Below are positions 1 through 11,814 of a stretch of DNA of 64,000 nt, piece by piece. The stretch is from Symsagittifera roscoffensis (taxonomy: Eukaryota > Xenacoelomorpha > Acoela > Convolutidae), in assembly GCF_963678635.1 (NCBI RefSeq), contig NC_087065.1, forward strand, positions 11,741,579-11,805,578, given 5' to 3'. How positions within the stretch are numbered: the first letter of the stretch is position 1; each line of letters starts with the position of its first letter. Both the position numbers and the translations under genes were made by a program. Below the pieces are notes generated by a model. The model ran no database searches. It saw only the letters and a program-made list of their open reading frames with translations, and was not told where the DNA came from.

Positions 1-1570
1 TGTCTGTCACAAAAATGCTCTCCACCTCCACACACTAGGTCTAGACAACTACCCGGTTCCATCTTCATCACTAACTTATCCAACTTGCTCGTTGTTTCCT
101 CCGATTCCGTTCGATGAGGTGGGATCTGTTTGTGCACCACATTCAGATTCCCCAAGTCCTCATACTTCGCTGGTGACAGTCTCACTCGCTCAGTGACTTC
201 TTCAATCAAACTCGCGTGGGGATGTGGGCACCAAGAGGGTCTCAGCAACTTTCAAACTGTCCCCAAATTCGTAATTAACATGTCGTTTCCATTTCCAATC
301 TTGAGTTCCACCCTCTTGTTCGAGCGCGGCATGCTGATTACCTCTGTCATCTTCTCAAGTAACAGACCTAGGCTTGGCCTTTTCCTTTCCATCGGGTCAA
401 TCTCAATGATTTTCTCTGTCCAGAATTTTAACAATTCCGCCACCTCAAAATTCATAAAGGCGTTTCCGGCCTCCAAATCTAAGAAAGGGTTATAATTTAT
501 TCCCATTACTCCAGACACATATTGATACTCTCTCCGTTTTATGGGCTTCGAATAGTCTTCTGCTTGTGCTAAATTACGATGCACGTCATGGCCCTCCTCG
601 AAATTCTTGTTGTAGAACCTTCGTGTTTCATCAAGCTTCACATGGCTCTCTAGAGACTGCCTTGAGCTCTCTTCTTTTTCGGTTTCAGTACTCTGGTAGA
701 CGTTCAGGATGACAGTGGAGACTCTCCTTTCCATAGTTTTACTTCCCATCGCTCTTTGATGGCACACTTGAACAGTAGTGTCGGTTATCACTGACATGAT
801 CCACCTCAAGAAACAAGTGGCATCTTTTCTCTTCGCTAGGCTCAATCCCGAGTTGTCTCGAGCAATATGCTGCACCAGCATTTGGCACGTTCGTAGAGCC
901 TTGTCGCCCAGCTTAAGTTTGTCGTGCGAGGTCAACGCCTGTAACGCCAATCTCGCAAAACTCCATGTGAACATCAACTGTCTTGCCGTTCTGACAAAAT
1001 GATTAGCTATCAATGGCAATGCCGACGAGGGTGCTCTCATCGCATCTTCAAAGTACTCTAGCAGCAGGTTCTCCCAAGTCCACCCCAGCTGGTTTCCCAA
1101 CTCTAGCTTATTAACTTCGGCCTTCTGCTGGGTAGTCCAATGCCGCCGCTTGCGGGATACCCCGCGATCAAGCTTCTTCAGGCAACTCTCCAGTTCTTTC
1201 GTGGTCTCCAGAGCTATCCACCAAGTTGAGCGGTGTTTCTTGTCGCAATTTTCTCAAGAGGATCGCACGTCACTTGTTTCCCAATGGCCTGGTGTTGAGT
1301 CGAAAGCCATTCTTTGCCGATGTCCACTTCCAACGTTTGTCCACTAATCGAACCCATTTTTGCGTTTCCTCTTTCTAGACCTTATTCCTTTACTCGGGGG
1401 CGTCGCCACTATCATCACTGACTCAACTTCTTTATCCAGATCTTGTTTCTCCGACTCTTGCTTTAAGGATATTAATATTTTTAATCATTTTACTAGTCTT
1501 ATTTTTATCATCCATTCCAATCCTAATTCCATTATCAATAGTTTTTTCATTTAGAGTAGAGCTGTCTTTG
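1..1570 (-). pseudogene. Giant ORF C-proximal region, copy A (runs off window)
   Basis: The 1100-252 piece aligns with C through YFEDAMRAPSSA (YFDEAMHAPATV), AKRKDATCFLR (AKRKDALCFVR), YQYVSGVMGINYNPF (FQYVSGIPGMAYNPF) and KPSLGLLLEK-type sequence. After a frameshift near 245 it continues with PSWCPHP, again as in C. The C-terminal roughly 560 residues lie beyond base 1. The 1100-1570 stretch is badly decayed, but patches still align. Confidence 0.6.
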
Positions 1571-1590
1571 CATGGGTTGGCATCAGTCTT

Positions 1591-4028
1591 CTATTTCGGT
1601 TCCCTTAGACTAATCATCTTCTCAAGCAGCTCCTTTCTCGCCTTCTCGTCTAGTCCGGTGCCTATCAGGACAGGTCCCCCGAACTTCATCACCGTACTCC
1701 ACAGTTCTTCCTTGAAGTCTTCCAACTTAGTCTCGCGCCCTGCTCTCTGGTTGAATTCACTCAAGAAATCTTGCCACGCCCTCTCATCTAGCGTGTGCAG
1801 GAACCTCCATTTATTGCCCCCAAAAGAGTTCTTCATGCTTTCTTCCACACTCAAGGGTAGCATTCCCATGTTGGAGGTTTCACTCGTCAAAGGCAGCTCC
1901 AGATTTTTTCGGGGAGATCCCAGGGGTGGTGTAGCCGTGTTCGCCCAGTCGTCCCCACTCAAGTCTTGCAGTAACTCCTGCGTGGTGAAGTCCCTTTCCG
2001 CTGCGCCCTGATCAGGTCTGTTTCCCATCTCCATCTCTTCTCCTGCGTCACTGAGGGTTTCATCCATGCTTTCCCTCTCTCGTGATTCGGCTTGCTCTCT
2101 TTCTAGCACCTCCCTGGACCTGTTTTTTACAGGGAGGCTTCTCTTGTCTCCAGGGATGCCCACTGACAAGGGTGAGAGTGTTGTTGGATCTGCCTACTTA
2201 TACTCGGTGAGGGATACATACAGGGGTCCTGTCGCATCAAGCCTTTTCCCCTCTTGCCTCAACTCCAACTCCTCCAGCCTATTAGGCGCTCGGTACTTTC
2301 TCGTGGCAAACTTCATTTCGTCCTTCCGAGCCACGTGACCCTCCTCCACGATCATCCTTCCATCATCATATATTGGCAGCTTGTTCTCAAATACAGCCTC
2401 ATCATGTGTTCTCAAGACATCCCGGACCTCAAACTTAGGGCGCATCGAGCCTCGCATCTTCTTCGCTTGTGTAGTCCACGAATTTCTCTTGATTTTAAAC
2501 ATGTGGAAACACACCGCTGCCGAGTATCCAATGAACAAAGGATCCCAGTCATCCGTGAACTCTATTTGCTGTCTCTCCACCGCGGCTCTCGCGTGTAGGG
2601 AAAGGACTACCATGGTGCTGTTCATTTCCAGGGTCATTCTTCCCACCGTCGGGAACTCAGGGACGGCAGCGGGTAGGACATCCCGCTCTAGTATCGTTTC
2701 CAATTCCTTTTTCGTGAATTCGAAACTCCTCCCCCTTGCCGGGATCCTCAAGACTTCCCTCTTGTCCCTCGCCACCGGATTCAGGTCCCAGATCTTGGGA
2801 TAGGCCTCGATGGGACCCTCGCGTTTTCCTCCCATTCTGCACTGCAGTTGTCCCCTGAAGTTGCACACCACTAGCTCGGGAGCCTTGACTTTTCCAAAAA
2901 GCACTGTCTCACTCATCTGCGCTCTCAAATCTTCTTGGCTGCACCAGTTGAGTGCAGTCCCATCTAGAAAGCTGACCAGACTCACGTGCACCACCGAGTG
3001 CCGATACGCCACCACGAGTGGATCCGGGAATGCATACATCACCGCTGGCCCATAGACGCAGGTCACCACTTCCCCCAAGCCTCCAATCATTCCCACTGGG
3101 TCAGATCTCATGGATAAACACAAGTCAGTCAGAAGAGGTATGCCCCCATTCGCCTCTCTCACTTCTTCTTTCGTCTTGGGAATTCTCTCTTCGCCAGACA
3201 CTCCACAAGCAATATCTTCAGTCCGGCAGCACACTTGCACGAAAAGGTCTCCACACTCGGCTGAGCCTTCATTACGGACACGAGTTCCTCTTACTTCATC
3301 AACTGTGCAACAAGAGCACCAGCGTCAAATACCCATCAATCCGGAGCGATCCCCCGGCCCTACTGAAGATGTAAGCTTGCCCCATATTGAACAGGTACCT
3401 GGGGTATACCAGATACAAGGCTAGCAGGAGGTTGATGGGCATATTCAAGAGCTCCTGCACGAACGCTTCAAAGATTGTATCTCCTGCATAAAACACCTTG
3501 TTCAGATACTTTTTTTTCCCAACAATGGCTCAAAAATCTCAAGATCTCTTGGTTCTTCCTGGTCTTCAGTTCGCCTTCCGCATGCTCCATCCAGGACCCT
3601 CCGATGATGACTTCATTGGCTGCTGTGACAAATATTCCCACCGTCATCTCCCTACCTTCTGCCACCTCTAGCTGCTCCTCAAGAAAATTCCATATTTGTT
3701 TAATAAGGGGTGGAGCACTCTCCTTTGTCTTGTCCGTCGCATTCTCGAGTCTCGGGGTCAGAAACGGCCACCTCCCTCTCTCCTCTTGTGTCAAGCGATA
3801 TGCTATCGATTCTTGTTGTTTCTCGGCCGCGGCCACATTCTTTGTTTCATTACTCTGTCCTCTCGCCCTGCTGGTGGAGCTCGTGATCGCCAGATGCATA
3901 CTCCTGAAACACAGGCTGGCTGTTATATGAGTTATCGCAGGGTGATCGTCCCCTATCTCCGTGTTAAGATTCAGCTGCCGGGCAAGATTCGACACCTCAA
4001 GGCAGAGAACCTCATCCAGCACAATCAA
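1591..4028 (-). pseudogene. Giant ORF central region, copy A
   Basis: Three pieces align colinearly with copy C. The first (4028-3299) is a mostly helical region. The second (3240-2194) contains GIPLLTDLCLSMRSDP and VVTCVYGPAVMYAFPDPLVV, matching GMPLLTDMAVMMRIDP and a YGPVMSFAFPD segment. The third (2169-1591) is an acidic then helical segment ending in KARKELLEKMISL. I recognise no known domain. Similarity to C is spread evenly along the length, which suggests the whole protein was under selection. Frameshifts occur at about 3300 and 2180. Confidence 0.6.
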
Positions 4029-4038
4029 GATCCGGCTG

Positions 4039-4951
4039 TCACAAGTTTATTGGCTCCAATTCGCGATTCGGAGGGGCCATAAGCATCCGCCACGCATTGC
4101 CCTCTGCTATCAGAATCAACATTGCATACACGAACTGTGAGGCTGGTGGCATACTCGCGTAGCCTGGCCATGACGTAAACACCACTCTCGTCTTTGGCCC
4201 GAATTGAGAAGCTACCAACTCCTGCACCTCGTTCATTGCTGCGAACAATGTCTCTATTGCTTCCCAGATTTTCTTGGGGGTTGGTTCCCCTCCTGTCAAG
4301 TGCTCTAGAAGTCATGCCGCATGCAAGTGGTTATTCATCCCCGCGAATAGCAACAGCTCTGGCTCACACGGCGTCTCCGATTTTATAGCCACCACCAGAG
4401 TCAACATTTGGTTCAATTCCGCTCCAGGCAGCAGAAACACTAGGGTTTCCGGCCAAAATAACTTCGGCGACGTCTCCTCGAAGTCCCATCCTGCCACGAT
4501 GATTGCCCTCGCTGCTCCAGGGTCTGATCGATCGTACACGGCCAAAATTATGGCTAGCTGTGAAGTCCCACAGGATCTACCATACCTTGGGTCTTCGGCG
4601 AGCTTTGGACCCATGTATCTGGCTATTTGTAGCTTTTTGAATATTCTCAGCTGTGCGGGAACCGCCACTCTGATCCCGGCTATGCTTGTTCGATGCTTGG
4701 GGGGTTCCACGAATAAACCTGAACTCCCCAGCTACTTGAGGGGCCTGTAGTTGACTGGGCTTATTATTGAGTTTTGCGGAATTCCCGTTAAGTCTGCGGT
4801 CTCTTGTGTCTTGGCTCTAGAAAATGCGCCTCGTTGGCCTTCTGCCAGTCCACACAGTGATTCCTGCTCAATTCCTCCTGCGACATTATCTTAAGCCCCA
4901 GAATCTCCGCCAACTCTTGTCTACATGCCAGATCCTCCAGGTCTAGATCCT
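4039..4951 (-). pseudogene. Giant ORF, second SGNH-like segment, copy A
   Basis: Pieces 4951-4788, 4710-4312 and 4299-4039 align with the C copy. The blocks AIIVAGWDFEETSP, then LLLFAGMNNHLH, then FTSWPGYASMP and ILIAEGN correspond to YLIVSSSDYLYTP, VIVVAGSNDHLQ, VLSPGYAALPEP and TIAEGR in C. This looks like a second alpha/beta SGNH-type fold with a GxN motif but no clear catalytic Asp-His pair, so it may be structural. A stop near 4312 splits it. Confidence 0.5.
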
Positions 4952-4960
4952 TTACTCTCT

Positions 4961-6171
4961 CTAGATATCGTGCTTTGCTCGCTTCTCCTGGTCTCTCTGT
5001 CTTCTTGTCGTCCACCACCACCACCACCACCGAGACACTACCGAGCTCTGGGGTGTGGACGGTTCCGCCTCGTCTCCCTCCATCGTTGTGGCTCCTAGTT
5101 GTCTACTACTGCTGCTCCTTGAGCTTTCCCTCGAGTCGGTTCTTCCTCCCAAACGATCGGACAAGGGCCTAGCAGCGAAGACGGGAGGTATTGGGGGTGA
5201 ACCAAAAGTGAACTGGCCCGTCTCCAGCATGTCTGACTCCAGAAGGTTCATGTGCCTTTGGAAGACACCGTTTAGCCACTCAGTGTACCTGGGCTTGTCG
5301 AAGTGGATGCCATCCGAAGACGCATCATCTGGAAGAGAATGTTCCATCATGCTTGTCACGTCGAGTAGTCTCACGGGTAGTAAGCTCCTCTACTGGATTC
5401 GTCCGATGATTTCGTTGAGGTTGCGCATCCTGTCGTTCATCTCCTTCGCATTCTGGTCAGCCATCATATTGTACGGGACGGTGCAAACAGTGAGTATTGC
5501 TGGATCTAGGTAAAACCTCAATTCCTCAAGAATACGACTCATCTTCTCCTGCAGCCTGATTACTTTCCTCGACTCGCCTCGGGGCACGTCATTGGGTCCC
5601 ATCATCAGCGTGACCGTGAACATCTTCGCCATATCCAGCATCTCTAGCGACGCTAACATCAGGGGTGTTGCAGCGCCAGCAAAACTCAAGACTCCCACCT
5701 GCCAATGCGCCTGGATTCGCGTCAACACTCGTATCAGGCTGTCCCTTATTTTCAAGTGGACTGAACCCTCGGGTATACTGGGCTGCGTGAAATATTCAGC
5801 CCAAGAACCGTCGTGGAAGGCATCCCTCCTTGCGCGTTGTGCCGCCATTCAGTCCATCCCGTTACGCTTGTGATAGGCACCGTCTGTGTTCTTTTTGTAG
5901 CTTGCGATTATCACACTCCTCACTGGATGATCTCTCCAGGTGGGAGGTCGCTTCGCTCGTGCTGAGTTCTTGCGAGCTCTTGACTGCAACCTCTCTTGCA
6001 ACTCCCTGAGGCGCGACGTGCCCGTCCCGGTTTGACTACCACTGGCATTCAACATTACCGCCAGTCTTTCGTCCACTTGTGTGTAATCGAGGTCCCTCAG
6101 GCGCTTGTATAGCTCATCGAGGGTAGGTGTTTTCAGCGCGCTGCTGGCATAGACTTCCAGAAGCGATCAGC
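4961..6171 (-). pseudogene. Giant ORF N-terminus with SGNH-hydrolase motifs, copy A
   Basis: It begins near LDELYKRLRDLDY (about 6130), which matches the giant-ORF start in copy B (VDAIYRRLMDRDF). Then comes an SGNH hydrolase motif series. Block I is IRDSLIRVL (about 5724-5750; GDSL with Gly replaced by Arg, Ser kept). Block II is SFAGAATP (about 5660-5690). Block III is GPND (about 5590). Block V is DGIHF (about 5300-5316; the Asp-x-x-His pair). Spacing of about 50 and 95 residues fits the family. SGNH enzymes are esterases or lipases. Broken by a stop at about 5848 and a frameshift at about 5380. Confidence 0.65.
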
Positions 6172-6204
6172 CATCGTTGCTTCTTCTCAAGCGATCTCAC
6201 GTAT

Positions 6205-6305
6205 CAACAAACTCAAGAAATACTTTTCTCAAACCAACCCAAGAAATACCTTTCCCAAACCAACTCAAGAAATACCTTCCCAGTTCAACTCGAGAAATAT
6301 CTTCC
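6205..6305. repeat. Short tandem repeat between macro module and giant ORF (copy A)
   Basis: Four imperfect units of 26-30 bp with the core CAACTCAAGAAATACCTTCC. The rest of 6306-6640 shows no gene or clear structure. Confidence 0.7.
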
Positions 6306-6639
6306 TTTGGTACTGCTAGTGAAGAACCGTCCGAAAACTTTCCTGTTTTATTCGAGTGTAGCTTGATTGTCAATTCAATTCACAAATCAATCTGAAAATA
6401 GAATACATTTTTAGACCAAGATGTTTCTCGCTCATACCTAGCCTACATTACCCTAACAATTTCTCGATAGAAGAATTCAATTAGACATTTAAAAGCATGC
6501 ACGATTATTTAATGTTTTAGCGGCATTAGTTCTTTAGAATTTGATTGTCATGCCAATCACAATAAAATCCATCTACTTGACTCGTGCCCCCCTTTTACCT
6601 AGCTCAAGAACCCTGTGCCTTCTAACTCAAGACTTTCAT

Positions 6640-7195
6640 GCCCATTCCAAGCTCAGGCGATACTCAAGTAGTACTTCTTGCCTAGGTGCACCACTATCTC
6701 CGTTTCTGCAAAGACCACGTGCAGGATGGCGTATAATTCCCTAGGGCTCAACTTATCCTTGTTTGGATCGTATACCGGCATTGAGACCTCTCGTCCATGA
6801 AGTCCCTCTCTCGGCCATGAAGTCACTCAAACTTGTTTGTGCCAACATCACATGCTCGTGTTCCTTTCATTGACCCTCGTCACCCAAAAACACAAATGTT
6901 TACCAGGAACTTGTGAAACTGAAGGGGGAAGCGCAGCCATTCCTCCCAACTCCGGTCTCTGCCTAAGTAGAAACTCTACGTTCTGATATTCTCTTTTAAA
7001 ATCTGCTTCTAGTCTCGTGTTGAAGCTCATGTCAGCTGATATGTAGATCGCACTAGTCCTATCTGACAAAATGAAGTCGCTGTCTGTGATCAGGATGTTC
7101 TCTGAATATTCATTCGCCATCTCGAATTTTGTCATGAAAAATCTTCCTATGGTAGGCTCAGCTTCTTCTTGATCCAGTTCCAAGTTCCAACCCAT
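6640..7195 (-). pseudogene. Macro-domain-like module, copy A
   Basis: The first part (7195-6848) reads ILITDSDFILSDRTSAIYIS then ADMSFNTRLEADFKREY, a later LLRQRPELGGMAALP and WVTRVNE. After a frameshift it continues MPVYDPNKDKLSPRELYAI to about 6640. The order of blocks (D-x-F, [IV]SAD, FK, L-x-Q-x3-G-x-x-A-L, VT[KR], P-x-Y, then a C-terminal helix and strand) follows the macro fold of ADP-ribose-binding proteins (Poa1/ALC1 type). The usual GCGLDGL loop is replaced by VYDPNxxKL, so catalysis is uncertain. The same module is in copy B at the same position. Confidence 0.55.
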
Positions 7196-7789
7196 TAGTC
7201 TCTCTCACTTCCCTGAGCTTCTTTATCATCCAGTTTCTGGTGTGGATAATTCCTACCCCCACTCCCCGGACAAAAAGTATTTATCGACGTCCCCGTCGAT
7301 GGTGCTGGGTTCAAGTTATCCGGTGGTTTTTCTAGTGGCCGGTCAGTGGCTGTCCAACCAAATAGTGGATATTCTGTTTTCACATGTTTCATTGCTGATG
7401 TGTCGACTTGCTGTTCTGCGCTTCCTTCTCGTCAGTCTCAAGGTTATGCATCCATTCCAGTAACCTCAGGTTTGTATTTTCCCTTCTTCTATCTCGCTTT
7501 GTTCCAGGTCTACCTCTTGTTCTGGTACGATATAGTCCTCTTGCAGGGAATGCTCACTGTCGTTGATGATCTGCCACTCCTCATCGGCTAGTAGCTCGCC
7601 TACGTTCACCAACTCCTCACCTGTCTTCTCGGTTTGTATCTTGTCAATTAATTTATTTTGGCTCGTCCGTTTGCGATCGCCTTTTCTCGTCCTCGTGGTC
7701 ATCTGCAAGTCTGGTTCTGTCCACTTTGGTACCTCGTTCTTCTCAGGAACATTCCAATCTTCCTCCGCGAAAGATCCTCCGTCCGAATG
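7196..7789 (-). pseudogene. Acidic Pol C-terminal tail of copy A, part split by the Polinton
   Basis: Codes for AEEDWNVPEKNEVPKW and a long Glu-rich stretch (to about 7466), matching the B tail (AEEDWQDPEQMEVAK, then acidic sequence). The N-terminal neighbour of this tail lies on the other side of the Polinton at 22422-22765. Reading across the 6-bp target duplication keeps the frame, so the Polinton entered an intact coding region. A later frameshift (about 7400) precedes the macro-like module. The TTTTTGTCCGGGGAGT motif lies at about 7258-7274. Confidence 0.65.
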
Positions 7790-7795
7790 TACCTC
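7790..7795. other. Polinton target-site duplication, left copy
   Basis: TACCTC, identical to 22416-22421. Both lie in the Pol tail of Gypsy copy A. Confidence 0.9.
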
Positions 7796-7912
7796 AGTAA
7801 TATATGTTGGGACAGTTCAGCAGGGGGGGGAGTGTTGACCCCTATGTATTAAGATAGGCTATAGATTTCCTTGTGTATTAAGATATGAATAGGTTTCCCA
7901 ATGTATGAAGTC
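7796..7912 (+). repeat. Polinton left terminal inverted repeat
   Basis: Matches the reverse complement of the right end: AGTAATATATGTTGGGACAG, a G8 run, then units of the type GTATTAAGATAGGCTATAG repeated two to three times. The PolB reading frame runs into its inner edge. Confidence 0.85.
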
Positions 7913-7919
7913 GTCTCGA

Positions 7920-10900
7920 CAGTCCTTGCTTCGCCTTTCAGTCCATTCTGCTCGCTTGCTGGGAAGGATACAATCATCTATATCTTCTTCTGCCAGAGCC
8001 AATCAGAGGGAATCTGTATCCATTTCGAGTTCTTCGAATTTGTTGACATCACAAAATTTATCTAAAAAGTTATAATACAGCTCCAACATTCTCAACTTGG
8101 CATACTGTTGTATAAAGAATCCTACTATAATTAGTTCACGTTGCTCTATAGTAGATTTAACAACTTCCACTTCATACAAATCTTTAGCTACGATATTAAT
8201 TCTCTTGAAGAATTGGTTATTGATAGCTATGTGGGTTTTTTTGTCTCCAAGATATTTTGTCATTGTATGTTTTGATCTGTCCAATATTTGATAGCCCTAG
8301 GAACTGTTTCCTAGAAGTTTCATCGTTTCGGCTACTACGCCAGATAATGGATTTTCATCGCCGGCTAGTCTAGCATCAACAACAGACTGAACAAAACCGT
8401 TGAATACTTTACGCGGTGTGTATTGTACAAATCGATGAATTTTTGTACACTGTAGTCCAAGATCCAAATAAAAGTTGAAAAGTGGTCTGATAAGTGTTCC
8501 GTTGGTTAACATGAAGCTTGATATCAACATACGTTGCCGTTGTTTTAACAAATCGTTTTCTTCCGCATATGTCAACATATATATTCACCAATATTGTTTC
8601 TGGAAACATCAATATTTTTGAAAATAGGTGGGAAATTGGAGAATTTTGATTTAAGCTCATCTGGAACACTCAGATCGCATTGCACATAGCCGAAAATTGT
8701 TTCATTTCTAATGTTTTGCACTAGTGAATTGGCAGAAAGAAGTCTTTTGAAGAGAAAGTGAGTTTTAACGTGATTTTTCACGTCTACATTGTTTTTAAAT
8801 TGATCCCACCAGCTAAACTCCCACATTTCTTCTATAGAGTATCCTTTTCTCGAATGTAATCTTTTCGAAGCTCATCCATTTCTCTTTTCTTGGTTTCTCG
8901 TTTGATATCATCATCAGTTAGGCTCGGTCTAGCTTCTTGACAAGGACAAATTGAAAATAACAACCCATTGCTTCAAAGACAGTCTTACAATGGTTACAAT
9001 AACCATCAACACTAAAGCAATCAATTTTTTTCTGTTTTCCTGTAGTGTAGTTACTCTCAATTTTACTTTCAGGTCTGGTTGCTTGAAAGAGGATATGACC
9101 ATATTTTCAAATGCTCGAACTCGATTTTGTCTTGCCTTGATTTTTTGTGTTTCTTCATCGTAGTCCCATCTCGTATACAATCCTGTGGGCATATCCTGAC
9201 ACATAGAATAAGGATAGAGTTGTAGAGTTGACTAGCATCAATCCCAACGATTGATTTACACAAAGTGTTTGACTTTCGAATGAAGGTTTCATTTGCTACT
9301 GTTTTCCTTGTGAAAACAATTGAGGGACCACCGGTCATATCTTCCCATATTTTTTCAAGCAAGTCACTATCACTCAAAAAGAATGGGTAAAACTTCTGGT
9401 CGGTTGATTTGTGTAGACAGATATTGGCTAGATTTGGTAGTGTGCAGCCGAGCTTTAACATATCTATCGCTTTGTCATGATAAATTGTAACCATTTTCTG
9501 CATAGCATCAAGGGTAGGAACAACATCCTTGTTGTTATACCACAGTAGAAAATCGCGAAATGTTGTCATCTTTTCCTGTTCCCAGATAGATTTAAGGTAG
9601 TTGTAGTTTTCCAATCCCGTAGGTTGTTTGGTTTTGAGATCGAGTTTTTTCAAGGCTTGCTCTTCAGTTATCCTAGTGTTAAGAAGTTTTTGATAATCAT
9701 CAAACTCTTTATCGAGAGGGTTAGTATTCTTCAGTATGCTGTAGAAGTCATCATACGAGGGTAGTTGTTGTTCATCAAGCTTGTTCGGAGTATCAAACCA
9801 CTCGTATGGAAAGTATCCTTTCAGCTCACTGGCTTTGTAAGCTTTTAGAAAAGAGTCTAAGGTAGGCTTTACCCAAAACCTTCATGATGTCCAGAAGCTG
9901 AACATCTCCAAATTTGAAGGAAACAAAGTCGTTTGCTTTCTTGATAACTGATGGTTCAATTTCTTTTTCGTTGATAATGTAGGGAATGAGGTATGACTTA
10001 ATGAGGTTTATATAATACCGACAACTGTTGAACCCAAATACTGGTAGAGTATTGGTGTATCTCACTAGATGTTGCATCGAATCAATCAATTGATTTTTTT
10101 GAATCCTGAGAAAGTGAGTGGATGGGTATGTTTCTCCCTCATCCTCGATACATTCGTCTTCGTACTCTCTTGCTTCAATCTTGTTGAAACCGAATCGTTC
10201 ATTAAGTATGCTGAAAATTGTGTGTAGTCGCTTTTTGATGTTATTTTTTATTTCCAGAAATTTGATCGCATTTCGGTTTTATTTTTTTTCGACTAACAAC
10301 TCCAAGTTTGCCACAAAGTCAATAATGGGGGATTGTGGATCTCTGTCACACAAAAATATTGGTTTGTCAAGCAAATTGGATGAAATTGACACTGATATGG
10401 GTTCATGCTTCCCGATCCAAGTTATTGTTTCGGTTGGTTTTAGTTCTTCGGATGGCACGCAAATTGATTCACAGTCAAAAAACGCGACATTTTTGAATAA
10501 GGTTTGTTCTTTTGAGTACTCAATATTGAACCCATCCAGTTTTTCAAATAACGTCTCTCATAAAGTATAAACATTTTTTGGGTAAATGTTTTTGATTCGA
10601 TCTTTGCATCGTAGGAGATGCTTGTTGAAGTGGTCTGCTTTGTAGAAAAATGTATCGCAAGTTGGGCATCGGAAGCATTTGAAGAAGTTGTCGATGTTAT
10701 TGACGTAAATATTGTGGTTGTTGTATCGTAGAAGTTTCACTGTGTTCTCGTATTTACCGATACTTCTCCGAACTAATTCTCCCACGAAGTCTCCATCTTC
10801 AATGTTGATGTCGTAGATAAAGATGTTTTTCTCTACTATATCTTCAACTACTGGTAGATTATCCATCGAAACTCCGCGAAACTGTTTCGGATCACAAGCC

Positions 10901-11814
10901 GATTTTTCCAAAAAATCGTTAAAGATCTTGAAAGTGGATGTTTCAAAGTTAAATGTTTCATGTAAATGAACTGCAAGCGCTCGAAACAAACACAAATTGT
11001 CGTTGTATGGTTGTTTTGTGTTTTGATCCAAAGGCTGCAAGTTTTGATCCAAGAGGTTCGGGAATCACTGAATCTGGACATCCCATGGGTACGTTTTTCA
11101 GTAAGGCTGCAAAAATGGTCACATTGGTGATCAGCTTGAATCGCCATTTCGTATTTTGTCTCTCTTGTGTACAAATTTCAATGATATCTTGCTTATTGAC
11201 CTTAATCTGTATAGTTGTCAAGTCTGCTTTAGTAGAAAGTGGTATAGATTTATCAAAGAGTGTGTTATTTGCATGAGCGTAGAAATTTTGGTTTTTGGCA
11301 ATGTTGATTTTTGCTGCACAACAAGTTTTTCAAAGAATTGATCCAGTTTTTCATTAACTAGATTAGGATCTAGTTTTGAAAGTTGAAAATTGAATACTTA
11401 GTGGCGTCCATTTTCCATCTCAGTATCTGTCAAGAAGTGTTGACAGGCATTCAACTCATCTCGTAGCTGATCACTATCCTCCTCGTTTTCCAAGATTTTA
11501 TTCAAATCAGCAACGGAATCACTCGTTTTTCTGGCTTTCATTCCGTGATCCTTCTTACGATGCTGTTGAAGCGAATAATAGCTTGGAAATTCTTTCTCAC
11601 ACGATACACACTTTGTTGACTTTGGGTTTGACTTTACGTGCTTCTTGCTCGTATGGAAATTCATTTCTTGGTGGTTGTAAGTACAATAATTACATTCCGG
11701 AGAAGAAATAACACCTCGCACACAACTCTTGCGATGTCGAGCCGCATCGGACCTCCTGTACTCTTTACCACAATCCTCGCATTTCACTTTCTCATTCCTG
11801 TTGAGTGCTGGCAT
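7920..11814 (-). pseudogene. Polinton protein-primed DNA polymerase B
   Basis: Fragments form one long protein. The N-terminal zinc fingers (11814-11398) include CEDCGKEYRRSDAARHRKSC. A domain with DNLCLFRALAVHLH and a C2H2 finger CPTCDTFFYKADHFNKHLLRC follows (11052-10558). Then come exonuclease motif I FFDCESI (about 10470), exonuclease II NSCRYYINLIK (about 10030), polymerase motif A GIDASQLY (about 9240), motif B LLGNSS (about 8310) and motif C MDTDSL (about 8010). It would replicate the element from a terminal protein. It is dead: many frameshifts, Asp to Tyr in exonuclease II, stops directly after motif B Ser and after motif C Leu, and the C-terminus past about 7920 is lost at the TIR. 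Confidence 0.9.

Noticed and set aside
5011-5033. Poly-Trp/poly-Val run encoded by a CCA repeat
   Set aside because: A simple (CCA)n microsatellite inside a decayed linker. The reading frame there is not conserved in copy C.
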